Positions 16,250 through 24,861 are shown, counted from the first letter of the stretch. The stretch is DNA of 64,000 nt from Ruminococcaceae bacterium AM07-15 (GCA_003477405.1 QUDE01000001.1:211651-275650), one strand, 5' to 3'. The notes: generated by a model not told the origin, from the sequence alone. Numbers and translations: made by a program.

Positions 16250-17734
16250 ATGATCGAACTGAAAAATGTGTCCTTCCGCTATAAGGACAGCGAACAGGAC
16301 AATTCTCTTACGAATGTAAATCTATCTATTCACGATGGAGAAGTTGTCCTTATATGTGGAGGATCAGGGTGCGGAAAAACAACAATCACACGGCTATTGA
16401 ATGGCCTTATTCCCAGCTTTTATGAGGGGCAGCTCACTGGTGAAGTCCTGCTTAATGGAGAAAACATCTCGAAGCAGCCGATCCATAAGGTAGCCCGCAA
16501 GGTTGGCTCTGTTTTTCAAAACCCGCGCACACAATTTTTTAATATTGACTCTACCAGTGAACTGATTTTTCGATGTGAAAATCTGGCTGTACCTGTTGAG
16601 CAAATCAGCCAGTATTTAGAAAACGCAATCAATGAATTTGGAATTGGAGAACTTGTTGGGCGAAATCTATTCCATCTGTCTGGCGGTGAAAAGCAAAAGA
16701 TAGCCTGTGCCTCAGTTTCCATTCCCATGCCGGACATTTTTGTTTTGGATGAACCCACTTCTAATTTGGACTGGCGCTCAATCTGGATGCTGAAAGATAT
16801 TATCATGCGATGGAAAGGCCAGGGAAAGACCGTTATTGTTGCTGAACATCGGCTTAGTTATTTGAAGGGTGTGGCAGATCGGGTTGTTTATATGAACGAT
16901 GGAGAAATCAAAGAAGATATGCCCGCTGATACATTCTGGAGCCTGTCAGCAGATGAAATCAAACGCCGTGGGCTACGATCCATATCGCCAGTGTCTTTTG
17001 GCTCCAATGCCAGAACACCGCATAGTTCGGACTGCTATTCTGTGAAAGATTTATCGTTTCATTACAAGGATGGCGTTGGGATTGAAATACCGGCCTTATC
17101 TATTCCGAAAGGTGCGATTGTTGGAATTATCGGGGAAAATGGAGCTGGAAAAACGACTTTTGCCCGTTGCCTGTGCGGGCTTGAGAAACGGGCAAGAGGT
17201 TTATTCTCGTTCGGAAGTAGAACATACAGCAACCGGCAGCGGCTGAAAATATGCTATCTGGTTATGCAGGATGTCAATCATCAGCTTTTTACAGAAAGCG
17301 TTGAAGATGAAATTTCCATAAGCGTGGAACATACGGACGATGCTCAGCGTGAAAAAATAGTTGATGAGATCCTGCATGATATGGATTTAATTGCATTAAA
17401 AAGTATCCATCCCCTTTCGTTATCTGGCGGACAAAAACAGCGCGTGGCTATTGGAAGTGCCATTGCATCAAAAAAAGAAATTATGGTTTTTGATGAACCG
17501 ACAAGCGGTTTGGACTATCGGCATATGTTGGAGGTTTCAAATTGCCTCAAGAAATTAAGCGCCATAGGGAAAACATCGCTGATTATTACCCATGACCCGG
17601 AATTGATTGCAGAATGCTGTGACTATTTCATTTTTATTGAGGATGGGACTGTGAAATGGTATGGGCCGTTTGATACACAGAACGGACAGCGTGTTCAACA
17701 ATTTTTCGGTTCTGAGGAAGGAGGGGCTTTATGA
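16250..17734 (+). CDS. ECF transporter A component, two fused ATPase domains
   Basis: 494 residues with two complete nucleotide-binding domains: Walker A GGSGCGKT near residues 37-44 with LSGGEKQK and VLDEPTSNLD, and Walker A GENGAGKT near 296-303 with LSGGQKQR and VFDEPTSGLD. Duplicated A components of this kind serve YkoD/CbiO-type ECF systems. It supplies ATP hydrolysis to the S and T proteins before it and overlaps the next ABC gene by 4 bases. Confidence 0.92.
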   Translation: MIELKNVSFRYKDSEQDNSLTNVNLSIHDGEVVLICGGSGCGKTTITRLLNGLIPSFYEGQLTGEVLLNGENISKQPIHKVARKVGSVFQNPRTQFFNIDSTSELIFRCENLAVPVEQISQYLENAINEFGIGELVGRNLFHLSGGEKQKIACASVSIPMPDIFVLDEPTSNLDWRSIWMLKDIIMRWKGQGKTVIVAEHRLSYLKGVADRVVYMNDGEIKEDMPADTFWSLSADEIKRRGLRSISPVSFGSNARTPHSSDCYSVKDLSFHYKDGVGIEIPALSIPKGAIVGIIGENGAGKTTFARCLCGLEKRARGLFSFGSRTYSNRQRLKICYLVMQDVNHQLFTESVEDEISISVEHTDDAQREKIVDEILHDMDLIALKSIHPLSLSGGQKQRVAIGSAIASKKEIMVFDEPTSGLDYRHMLEVSNCLKKLSAIGKTSLIITHDPELIAECCDYFIFIEDGTVKWYGPFDTQNGQRVQQFFGSEEGGAL

Positions 17735-19485
17735 AGCAGAAAGAAGATAATCCAATAAAAACTCTTTTTGAGTTTTCCGGCGATGCCAAGGGAAAGATGC
17801 CGCTGTCTGTAATTTTGACAGTTCTGTCAGAGTTATTTGGTATGCTCCCCTATTTGACCGCCGCCATGCTTGCCAACGAAGTTTTCGCAGGTACAGCAAC
17901 GATACATAGTACACTGATTTGGGCCGGAATTGCCGCAGCAGGTATCATTCTCAAAACTCTGCTCGGTATTGTTGCATCCAGCCGCAGCCATAAGATTGCA
18001 TTTACCATTTTGTGCAATATTCGGTGTGCGATTGCAGAAAAAATGCGAAAGGTTCCAATGGGTGTCATGCTGGAAACGCCATCCGGCGTATATAAAAATC
18101 TCATCGTAGATAATGTTGCAAAATTAGAAGATGCGATAGCGCATTTTATCCCCGAAATCCCTTCAAATATCGCAGCTCCGGCAGCCTGCATTGTTTTGTT
18201 GTTTGCGTTGGACTGGCGCATGGGATTGGCGTCACTCATTACAATTCCTCTTTGCATCCCTTTTATTTTCGGGATGCTTCGCGGATATGGTGAGAAAATG
18301 GAAACCTATCTGCGTAGCGGAAACGAAATGAACGCAGCGCTGGTTGAATATGTTGGAGGCATCCAGGTCATAAAAGCCTTTAGCCGTACAGGAGCATCTT
18401 TTGGCAAGTTTTCTAATTCAGTGAACTTTTTCCATGACAGTACGCTTGATTGGTGGCGGCAATGCTGGTTTTGGATGGCTGCGGTAAAAGCAATTCTTCC
18501 ATCGACAATGCTGGGAAGTCTGCCCATTGGTGCATACCTCTATATGAACCAGCAGATTTCACTTCCGATCCTTGTTGCGTGCATTATCATCCCCATTGGT
18601 GCGATTGCGCCTTTGATGAAGCTGGCAAGTGCCGGTGAAATGCTGACAACGATTACCGCCAATCTGAAGCCCGTCAAAGATTTCCTCGCAACGCCGGAAC
18701 AAAAACGGCCGGATGCGAAAGTTGAATTTGACGGAAGTGCATATTCTTTTGAGAATGTTTCGTTTTCCTATAACGATACCAAAGAAGTGCTTCATGGCAT
18801 ATCTTTCCAGACAAAACCAGGAACTATGACCGCTATCGTTGGGGCTTCCGGCTCTGGCAAATCAACGATTGCAAAGCTGATGGCTGGATTTTGGGATGCG
18901 ACTTCCGGTATCGTTCGTTATGGTGGAAAGGACATAAAAGACATTCCATTCGATCAGCTGATGCAGGAAATCAGCTATGTGGCGCAGGATAACTTTTTGT
19001 TTAATAAGTCTATTCGAGAGAATATTCGCATGGGAAACCCACAAGCGTCTGATCAGGAAGTAGAGGCTGCGGCCAAAGCCGCAAACTGCCATGACTTTAT
19101 TATGAAATTGCCGCAAGGGTATGATACCTTTGCCGGTGATGCGGGAGATCGGCTTTCAGGGGGCGAACGCCAGCGCATTACGATTGCAAGGGCTATGCTG
19201 AAACAGTCAAACCTTATCATTTTGGACGAGGCAACTGCCTACGCTGATCCCGAAAGCGAGGCTCAAATCCAAGAGGCTGTTGGGCGTCTTGTTCACGGCA
19301 AAACTCTTGTGGTTGTCGCCCACAGGCTTTCTACTATTCAAAATGCGGAGCAAATTCTTGTCGTTGATAAGGGAAATATTATTGCCAGAGGAACACAGAA
19401 AGAATTACTGGAACAGTGTCCACTGTATCATCGAATGTGGCAGCAGTATGTCGGAGCATCAAATCTGGAAAAGAAGGAGGGATAG
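17731..19485 (+). CDS. Half ABC transporter (membrane domain plus ATPase), first of a pair
   Basis: 584 residues: six membrane segments in residues 20-300, then an ATPase with GASGSGKS, LSGGERQR and LDEATAYAD. The fold is that of ABC exporters, but members paired with a partner and encoded beside iron-regulated genes (IrtAB-like) can import metallophores. It is followed after three bases by its partner gene, so a heterodimer is expected. Direction of transport is inference. Confidence 0.88.
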   Translation: MKQKEDNPIKTLFEFSGDAKGKMPLSVILTVLSELFGMLPYLTAAMLANEVFAGTATIHSTLIWAGIAAAGIILKTLLGIVASSRSHKIAFTILCNIRCAIAEKMRKVPMGVMLETPSGVYKNLIVDNVAKLEDAIAHFIPEIPSNIAAPAACIVLLFALDWRMGLASLITIPLCIPFIFGMLRGYGEKMETYLRSGNEMNAALVEYVGGIQVIKAFSRTGASFGKFSNSVNFFHDSTLDWWRQCWFWMAAVKAILPSTMLGSLPIGAYLYMNQQISLPILVACIIIPIGAIAPLMKLASAGEMLTTITANLKPVKDFLATPEQKRPDAKVEFDGSAYSFENVSFSYNDTKEVLHGISFQTKPGTMTAIVGASGSGKSTIAKLMAGFWDATSGIVRYGGKDIKDIPFDQLMQEISYVAQDNFLFNKSIRENIRMGNPQASDQEVEAAAKAANCHDFIMKLPQGYDTFAGDAGDRLSGGERQRITIARAMLKQSNLIILDEATAYADPESEAQIQEAVGRLVHGKTLVVVAHRLSTIQNAEQILVVDKGNIIARGTQKELLEQCPLYHRMWQQYVGASNLEKKEG

Positions 19486-19488
19486 GCA

Positions 19489-21219
19489 ATGGTTGCTATG
19501 ATTAAAAGAATACTCAATCTGGCGGGAAAGCATAAATCAAAAATCTTGCTGGGCATCCTCTTTAATTTCCTGAAAAGCGTATGTATGGCAATGGTTTTAT
19601 GGGCGGTTTATATTGTTGCCTCTGATCTGGACAGCCTGACAATGGATGTAATCTGGAAAGCTTTTGCTGTCTTGTGTATCAGTGTGCTGGGCCGTTTCTT
19701 TTTTCAGTGGCTTATGGATATTTCCATGAGTGCTAAAGGCTTTGATATATTCCGTGATTACAGACTTCATGTCGGCTCCCTCATGCGAAAAGCACCTATG
19801 GGATATTTTTCTGAGCAGCGTTTGGGAAGTATTCAGAATGTACTTACAACGACAGTAACGGAGTTGGAACAATATTCCATGATGGCGGTCACTGATCTGA
19901 CCAGCGGAGCGTTGATGGCGCTGGTAATGATCGTTTTCTTTCTATTTTCCGTTCCTGTTTTTGCAGTAATCACCCTTGCAGGTTCCATTGTCGGCATCTT
20001 AATTCTTCATGCTATTGGACAAGTTGCAAGGGAACACGCGCCGAAAGTATTGGCGGCGCAAGAAGATATGACGACTCAGGCGTTGGAATATATCCGGGGA
20101 ATTGCGGTGCTTCGTGCCTTTTCCCAAGCGGATGGTAGCGAAAATGCCGTTTATGCCTCTTTTCGCAAAAAGAAAGAAGCTGATCTTGCACAGGAACACG
20201 CTTCTATGGCTTTGATGAAATGGTACTCTGCTGTTTACAAGATAACCGGCAGTGTTTTGATGTTAGCCGCCGTTCTTTTGTATCTGGCGGGAAGTTTATC
20301 GTTGCCGTGGTGCCTCATGGTGATTGTCAGCGCCTTTATCATTTTTTCCGAAATGGAGCAGATGGGAAATGGTGCGTTTCTTTCCCGTGTCGTCACCGCT
20401 GGCTTAAACCGCCTTGAAGAAGTTACTAACATCCCGCAGATGGACACAACATCAAATAAACTTGTCCCGAAACGGTTTGATATTGAGCTTCGGGATGTAT
20501 CTTTCGGATATGAAAAGTCCCGAAAAATTATCGACCATGTTTCTCTGCTTATCCCACAGGGAACTACCTGCGCGATTGTGGGGCCATCTGGATCAGGTAA
20601 AACAACCCTTTGCAACCTGATTGCCCGCTTTTGGGATGTTCAAGAAGGTCAGGTTCTTGTGGACGGGCAGGATGTAAAAAATTACACTGCTGATAGCCTT
20701 ATGCAATATATCAGCATGGTCTTTCAAAGCGTCTACCTTTTCAATGATACCATTGAGAATAATATTCGCTTTGGCAATCCTGATGCAAGCCATGAGCAAA
20801 TCGTGGAGGCAGCAAAAAAGGCTCAATGCCATGACTTTATCGTATCTTTGCCCGAAGGATATAACACAAAGGTGGGTGAAGGTGGCTCTACTTTGTCTGG
20901 CGGTGAAAAGCAGCGTATTTCCATAGCGAGAGCCATTTTGAAAGATGCTCCAATCATTATCCTGGATGAAGCAACATCCAGCGTTGACCCGGAGAATGAA
21001 CATGAACTGTTGGCAGCGATTGAACAGCTTACAAAGGGAAAAACACTGATTTCCATTGCACATCGCTTATCAACAGTAAAAAATGCCGATCAGATTGTCG
21101 TTATATCGGATGGCAAAGTGGCGCAAAAAGGAACGCACGCAGAACTGATTTCTCAAGATGGAATTTATAGTCGTTTTTGGAAACAGCGTGAACTGGCAAG
21201 TGGCTGGAAACTAAAGTGA
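19489..21219 (+). CDS. Half ABC transporter, second of the pair
   Basis: 576 residues, six membrane segments then GPSGSGKT, LSGGEKQR and LDEATSSVD. Both nucleotide sites of the presumed heterodimer look catalytically complete. AAGGAGG precedes the ATG at 19489. With the ECF genes and the DtxR-like gene it completes a seven-gene uptake cluster that is distinctly AT-richer than the element backbone, which suggests separate acquisition. Confidence 0.88.
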   Translation: MVAMIKRILNLAGKHKSKILLGILFNFLKSVCMAMVLWAVYIVASDLDSLTMDVIWKAFAVLCISVLGRFFFQWLMDISMSAKGFDIFRDYRLHVGSLMRKAPMGYFSEQRLGSIQNVLTTTVTELEQYSMMAVTDLTSGALMALVMIVFFLFSVPVFAVITLAGSIVGILILHAIGQVAREHAPKVLAAQEDMTTQALEYIRGIAVLRAFSQADGSENAVYASFRKKKEADLAQEHASMALMKWYSAVYKITGSVLMLAAVLLYLAGSLSLPWCLMVIVSAFIIFSEMEQMGNGAFLSRVVTAGLNRLEEVTNIPQMDTTSNKLVPKRFDIELRDVSFGYEKSRKIIDHVSLLIPQGTTCAIVGPSGSGKTTLCNLIARFWDVQEGQVLVDGQDVKNYTADSLMQYISMVFQSVYLFNDTIENNIRFGNPDASHEQIVEAAKKAQCHDFIVSLPEGYNTKVGEGGSTLSGGEKQRISIARAILKDAPIIILDEATSSVDPENEHELLAAIEQLTKGKTLISIAHRLSTVKNADQIVVISDGKVAQKGTHAELISQDGIYSRFWKQRELASGWKLK

Positions 21220-21344
21220 TTTCTTTTGCATAAACATCAGAACCTATTATTCTTGAAAGGGGGCGTGCCAAGGTGTTTTCTTTGATTATTCGTGAAGCAT
21301 GGGAAGAATTGCAACAAAAACAGGCAAAGGAGCGCAAAGAGTTT

Positions 21345-21713
21345 ATGAAGCCCGTAATAACTCCGTCCGGGGAGGACTACCTGGAAACCATCCTTGTTCT
21401 CCAAAAGAAACTCGGTATGGTACGCTCCGTAGATGTGGCCCGGCACATGGGATTCACCAAACCGAGCATCACCCATGCCATTACAACGCTGCAGGCCGGC
21501 GGATTTGTTGAACGGGATGAGGACGGCTTCATTCGTCTGACCGATGTGGGCCGCGAGGTGGCTGAGCGAACCTATGAGAAACACTGCTTTTTTACGGAAA
21601 TGCTCATAGAAGCCGGCGTGGATCAGGAGACAGCAGAGGCCGACGCCTGCCGGATGGAGCACGCCATCAGCGAGGACAGCTTTCAGCACTTGAAGGTCAA
21701 GCATCAGGGATAA
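21345..21713 (+). CDS. DtxR/MntR-family metal-dependent regulator (short form)
   Basis: 122 residues from the ATG at 21345. The winged helix (TPSGEDYLETILVLQKK, SVDVARHMGFTKPSITHAIT) is typical of DtxR/MntR, and residues 70-115 carry the metal-site-like set of Glu, His and Cys (EKHCFFTEML, CRMEHAISE). The SH3-like third domain of DtxR is absent, as in MntR. A GTG at 21273 in the same frame, with GGGGG ten bases before it, could add 24 residues. It closes the uptake operon and probably acts on the palindrome at 14887-14902. Confidence 0.8.
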   Translation: MKPVITPSGEDYLETILVLQKKLGMVRSVDVARHMGFTKPSITHAITTLQAGGFVERDEDGFIRLTDVGREVAERTYEKHCFFTEMLIEAGVDQETAEADACRMEHAISEDSFQHLKVKHQG

Positions 21714-21729
21714 ATCTTGTTTAGAAGGA

Positions 21730-21766
21730 GCGGGCAGAGAAAACAGATCTTTGCCCGCCCTTTTTC
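21730..21766 (+). terminator. Terminator of the uptake operon
   Basis: GCGGGCA and TGCCCGC stem followed by CCTTTTTC. It separates the metal-uptake module from the region with the orphan attenuator. Confidence 0.8.
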
Positions 21767-21912
21767 TCTGTGTTGAAGCTGCAAGATTTTGATGAAAATA
21801 ACCGCCTGATGGGAAAAATTGTCGTTCAGTCAAAATCCAGCGATCTTTGACATTTACACTTAATATGGCGTTTTGAAACCATAAACAGATAGAAAGAACG
21901 GGAGGGATGTCT

Positions 21913-21984
21913 ATGAGACGGAGAAATCAAAACAGCAGAGGTAATTTCAAGTTACAACAGGCGGTCTTATTCCAGAGAGAATGA
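21913..21984 (+). CDS. Leader peptide ORF of an attenuator
   Basis: A 23-codon frame starts at ATG 21913, seven bases after GGGAGGG, and reads MRRRNQNSRGNF and so on; it stops at 21982-21984 inside the second arm of the terminator stem at 21959-21998. Position and size are those of regulatory leader peptides, not of a functional protein. Four Arg codons lie in the first nine. Confidence 0.5.
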   Translation: MRRRNQNSRGNFKLQQAVLFQRE

Positions 21985-21998
21985 GGCCGCCTTTTCTT
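21959..21998 (+). terminator. Attenuator-type terminator overlapping the leader ORF
   Basis: AGGCGGTCTTATTC (21959-21972) pairs along all 14 positions with GAATGAGGCCGCCT (21979-21992), two of them as G-U in RNA; a T-rich tail follows (TTTCTT). The first arm is part of the leader ORF, so a ribosome there would open the stem. No gene follows until 22466. Confidence 0.7.
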
Positions 21999-22465
21999 AT
22001 ATATTCCGACAAAAAGCAACAAAGTTTTTGGAACAACACTGCACCTAAGATGATTGGCAGGTCCGCCGCCTGCTGGTAGCAGCGGCGGGCTCGTGTGCAA
22101 AGTATGGTCCAGATGGCAGGGAGCCAGAAGTGCATGATGGAAAGATGGATCATGCACATAAAGAGGTTCGTCCATCTGCTTACATTTCGACACACAGCTT
22201 ACTTTACAATACGGTTCTTCCGCCGCCCTTTTCACGGGAGTAGGCGGGAACATCGCAAATCGAGCGATAAGCCTCCTCCTGCGGGCGCCGGAAGTCATGA
22301 CGGACTTCTTTATGTGTATCACTCGGCCGGCAGCTCACCTTTGCGGTGTGCGGCCGGCCGCGTTTCTTTATATGGCAAGGCAAGACGCCCGTTAGTTCGG
22401 TGTCGGTCTCCGCCAAAGGTTCAAGAATTCCCTTAAAATTCTTGAACTATTTGGAGGATAAGGCC
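21999..22465. other. Gene-free stretch rich in strong hairpins
   Basis: I find no convincing gene here. It holds several long inverted repeats: CCGCCGC...GCGGCGG near 22062-22089, a perfect GTGCATGAT/ATCATGCAC pair (22130-22138, 22149-22157), AAGTC/GACTT near 22292, a GGCCGG/CCGGCC pair near 22325-22360, and GTTCAAGAATT/AATTCTTGAAC (22419-22429, 22437-22447) just before the next gene. A minus-strand frame at 22204-22416 has a coding-like look but no ribosome site. It could be a structured RNA or untranslated leader of the sigma-like gene. Confidence 0.5.
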
Positions 22466-22879
22466 ATGTGGCAACGAAATAATGGACGAGCAGAGGAAGA
22501 ACTGCAAATCAAGTTTACAGGTTACTTAATCCAGGCAGTCAGACGAACCCAGCGGGATTATCTGAAGGCCCTTTATGCGTACAGCAATCAGGAGACCTTG
22601 ACGGATACGATCTTTGCCGTGAGCCAGACGCTGGAGCAGGAAGTGATGGAGCAGCTGCCCCTCTGGGAGAAAATTGAGAGCGGTGCGCTCCTGTATGCCT
22701 TGAAACAGCTGGACGAGCGGGAACGGTATGTGTTCCTTGCCCGTGTGCTGGACAAGCGCCCATTCGATGTGATTGGCGTGCAGCTGGGATTGTCGTATAA
22801 GGGCGCGGCTGCGGTGTATTACCGGGCCATTCGGAAGTTGAAGAAGAGCATCGAGGGGGTGAACGGATATGACATTTGA
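22466..22879 (+). CDS. Sigma-70-like regulator of Tn916 Orf7 type
   Basis: 137 residues from the ATG at 22466, 8 bases after GGAGG. The C-terminal half has a region-4-like helix-turn-helix (LDERERYVFLARVLD, FDVIGVQLGLSYKGAAAVYY, RAIRKLKKS). The N-terminus lacks recognisable region 2, as in the small sigma-like proteins of Tn916-family elements. Its last bases overlap the next gene by 11. Both are typical regulators of Tn916-type transfer or of modules captured with it. Confidence 0.8.
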   Translation: MWQRNNGRAEEELQIKFTGYLIQAVRRTQRDYLKALYAYSNQETLTDTIFAVSQTLEQEVMEQLPLWEKIESGALLYALKQLDERERYVFLARVLDKRPFDVIGVQLGLSYKGAAAVYYRAIRKLKKSIEGVNGYDI

Positions 22880-23051
22880 ACAGATGCTGCGGCGAGCCAA
22901 GGACGGTGACCATGAGGCCATCACAAGCATTTTACTCATGTACCGGCCCCTGCTGCTCAAGTATGCCGTGATCAACGGCAGACTGGACGAGGATCTGTAC
23001 CAGGAGCTGTGCATCACGCTGATGCGGGCGATTGACCTGTTCCGGATTTAA
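22869..23051 (+). CDS. HTH_16-type small regulator (Tn916 Orf8-like)
   Basis: 60 residues, MTFEQMLRRAKDGDHEAITS followed by LLMYRPLLLKYAVINGRLD and the DLYQELCITLM segment: the small helix-turn-helix protein that regularly follows the Orf7-type sigma factor in Tn916-like elements. It overlaps that gene and is followed by a terminator at 23061-23092. No conjugation genes of Tn916 are adjacent, so this pair may be a transplanted regulatory fragment. Confidence 0.82.
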   Translation: MTFEQMLRRAKDGDHEAITSILLMYRPLLLKYAVINGRLDEDLYQELCITLMRAIDLFRI

Positions 23052-23060
23052 GTCTATGAG

Positions 23061-23092
23061 AAAGGCCCTGAGATCGCTGTCTCAGGGTCTTT
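23061..23092 (+). terminator. Terminator after the Orf7/Orf8-like pair
   Basis: AAGGCCCTGAGA and TCTCAGGGTCTT stem with a six-base loop, ending in TTTCCC. Confidence 0.65.
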
Positions 23093-23209
23093 CCCGTGGG
23101 CTTAAAAATTGACTTGCCGCCCGGGAACACCTTGCGCTGCAAGCTGTTCCGCCCAGCAGGTTTATTCAGATACAGCAATACTTTTTTAAATTATTCTCAA
23201 ACTGCCTTA

Positions 23210-23238
23210 TTGCATGGCAAAGGTTGCTCCACTATAAT
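23210..23238 (+). promoter_or_regulatory. Promoter of the MGMT-like gene
   Basis: TTGCAT (23210-23215), 17 bases, TATAAT (23233-23238), 22 bases before the start codon with GGGAGG between. Confidence 0.75.
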
Positions 23239-23259
23239 TAAGACGGGAGGTGTTGAGAG

Positions 23260-23739
23260 ATGGCAAATGAAGATAAAAAAGATTTTAATGCAATGCTACA
23301 CGATAGCAAGGATATGCCTAAAGTTCAGACCATTACTGATCAGAAAAGCATTGAGAAATATGGCGGAAGCAGAATGTACTTTGCCCCACCGATTGACTAT
23401 GACAAGGTGATGAAACAAATTCCTTACGGCAAAGTAATCACTATCGGAAAAATCCGTGAATATTTTGCTGAACTAAACGGGGCGGATTTCACAGAGCCTA
23501 TCACAGCCGGGATTTTTGTATCTATTGCAGCATGGGCGAGTTACCAGCGTTCCGAGGATGAAACCCCGTATTGGCGAACCTTAAAGGCAAATGGGGAATT
23601 GAACGCAAAATATCCCGGCGGTATAGAAGCACAAAAGGAAAAGCTGGAAGCAGAAGGTCACACAATTATTCAGAAAGGACGCACAAATATAAAATATTTT
23701 GTAAAGGACTATGAAAGTGTTCTTTTTAATTTAAAATAA
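23260..23739 (+). CDS. MGMT-family (alkyltransferase-like) DNA-binding protein
   Basis: 159 residues. From about residue 50 the sequence follows the DNA-binding domain of O6-alkylguanine transferases: PYGKVITIGKIREYF, a glycine-alanine helix region, then TPYWRTLKANGEL and EAQKEKLEAEGH. The usual catalytic PCHR is absent and no Cys stands in its place, so it resembles alkyltransferase-like proteins that recognise alkylated bases without repairing them. It has its own promoter and no operon partner. Confidence 0.75.
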   Translation: MANEDKKDFNAMLHDSKDMPKVQTITDQKSIEKYGGSRMYFAPPIDYDKVMKQIPYGKVITIGKIREYFAELNGADFTEPITAGIFVSIAAWASYQRSEDETPYWRTLKANGELNAKYPGGIEAQKEKLEAEGHTIIQKGRTNIKYFVKDYESVLFNLK

Positions 23740-23945
23740 GAAGTTTTAATTTGCTAAACGCATTTATTATCAGACCGGCCAGCCCTAAATTATAAAAACT
23801 GAATACCAGCTGACCATCGGCGGCACCACTGAACAGGAAATCATTGAGACCTGTTGCTAATTCAGCAAGATTCGCATTGGCCTGACCTATTGGAAACAGG
23901 CCTGTTCTGTGTTATACTAAAATCAATGGAGGGGGTGAAGGCGCG

Positions 23946-24149
23946 ATGAGTCCATTGGAAAAGAAACGGATTGCAGCGGTCAAGACCGCCGACGCGATCA
24001 ACGCCATTGAAGGCGCTCCGATTTCCAGCTATGCACGGTCACTGTCTGCCAGCTGGGCCCGCGGTGAGCTGACGGGCGAACAGATGAAGCAGGCATTACT
24101 GGCGCATCATCGCCGGATCGCGGAGCAGGAGCGCCAGAGCCGTGTCTGA
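23946..24149 (+). CDS. VbhA-like antitoxin of a Fic toxin
   Basis: 67 residues, helical, with the DAINAIEGAPISSYARSL segment that corresponds to the inhibitory helix of VbhA-type antitoxins. The usual motif is (S/T)xxxE(G/N); here Glu22-Gly23 are present but the position four before Glu is Ile18, with Thr14 one turn further. GGAGGGGG precedes the ATG. The next gene, the Fic protein, starts inside its last codons, the standard antitoxin-toxin arrangement. Confidence 0.8.
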   Translation: MSPLEKKRIAAVKTADAINAIEGAPISSYARSLSASWARGELTGEQMKQALLAHHRRIAEQERQSRV

Positions 24150-24858
24150 TCCGTACCTGTATGAAGAGGTGCCTGTCTTGAAAAACAAGCTGGGCATCAA
24201 AAATGAGCAAACACTGGATCGCATCGAAGCCGAGCAATCCAGAGCCAATATGATGCTGTTATACGAACAGGGCTTTCAGGATTTTTCTCCAAATGGCCTG
24301 CGGAAGATCCACCTGACCCTGTTTGGTGACATTTACGAATGGGCCGGTCAGTACCGCATCATCAATATCGAGAAGCGGGAGAAGCTGCTGGCAGGCCGAA
24401 GCGTTTGGTACAGCAATGAGGACCGGATAGAGGAAGATTTCGACGAGGCGTTTGGACGGCTGAGAAATGCTCACTGGAACGGCATCAGCCGGGAGCAATT
24501 TGTTCACCAGCTTACCAGCCTTTTCCCGCCGATCTGGCAGGTGCATCCCTTCCGGGAGGGCAATACCCGAACGGTTGTAATGATGATGACTTTTTTTGTG
24601 GAGCATCATGGATACTCTATGGATCAGGAGCTGATGGCTGCCAGTGCCGGCTATGTCCGCGACTCTTTTGTGATGGCCTCCCTGGATCAGTTTTCAGAAT
24701 TTGAGCATTTGGAGCGCATACTGCTGGATGCGGTTTGCGATGAGCCGATTGATTACAGTGAGGAGAGCTTGGAGGAGCCGACTGAGATCCCGGAGAAATA
24801 CCGCAAATACCAGAAGGAGCCTTATGTGCCGGAGCCGCATTACCGGCGTGAGGAATAA
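24142..24858 (+). CDS. Fic-domain AMP transferase toxin
   Basis: 238 residues from a GTG that overlaps the antitoxin gene by 8 bases. The Fic core motif is HPFREGNTR at residues 135-143, with the catalytic His135, Glu139 and Arg143; the third Gly of HPFx(D/E)GNGR is Thr, as in many family members. The flap region IINIEKREKLL and the EWAGQYR loop are also typical. Such proteins AMPylate a host protein (DNA gyrase in the VbhT case) unless bound by the antitoxin. No secretion signal domain is attached. Confidence 0.9.
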   Translation: MSDPYLYEEVPVLKNKLGIKNEQTLDRIEAEQSRANMMLLYEQGFQDFSPNGLRKIHLTLFGDIYEWAGQYRIINIEKREKLLAGRSVWYSNEDRIEEDFDEAFGRLRNAHWNGISREQFVHQLTSLFPPIWQVHPFREGNTRTVVMMMTFFVEHHGYSMDQELMAASAGYVRDSFVMASLDQFSEFEHLERILLDAVCDEPIDYSEESLEEPTEIPEKYRKYQKEPYVPEPHYRREE

Positions 24859-24861
24859 AAG

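Noticed and set aside
22204..22416. 70-codon minus-strand frame with coding-like sequence
   Set aside because: No ribosome site, no usual start except TTG, and it crosses several perfect hairpins. Kept only as an alternative in the note on the gene-free stretch.
22040..22465. Group II intron remnant
   Set aside because: The hairpins do not include a recognisable domain V (AGC/GAAA pattern) and no reverse transcriptase fragment is nearby.
23740..23945. Possible short gene fragment (LTIGGTTEQE-like) before the antitoxin
   Set aside because: About 20 codons without start or ribosome site; may be a scrap of a TnpW-type gene but too short to call.
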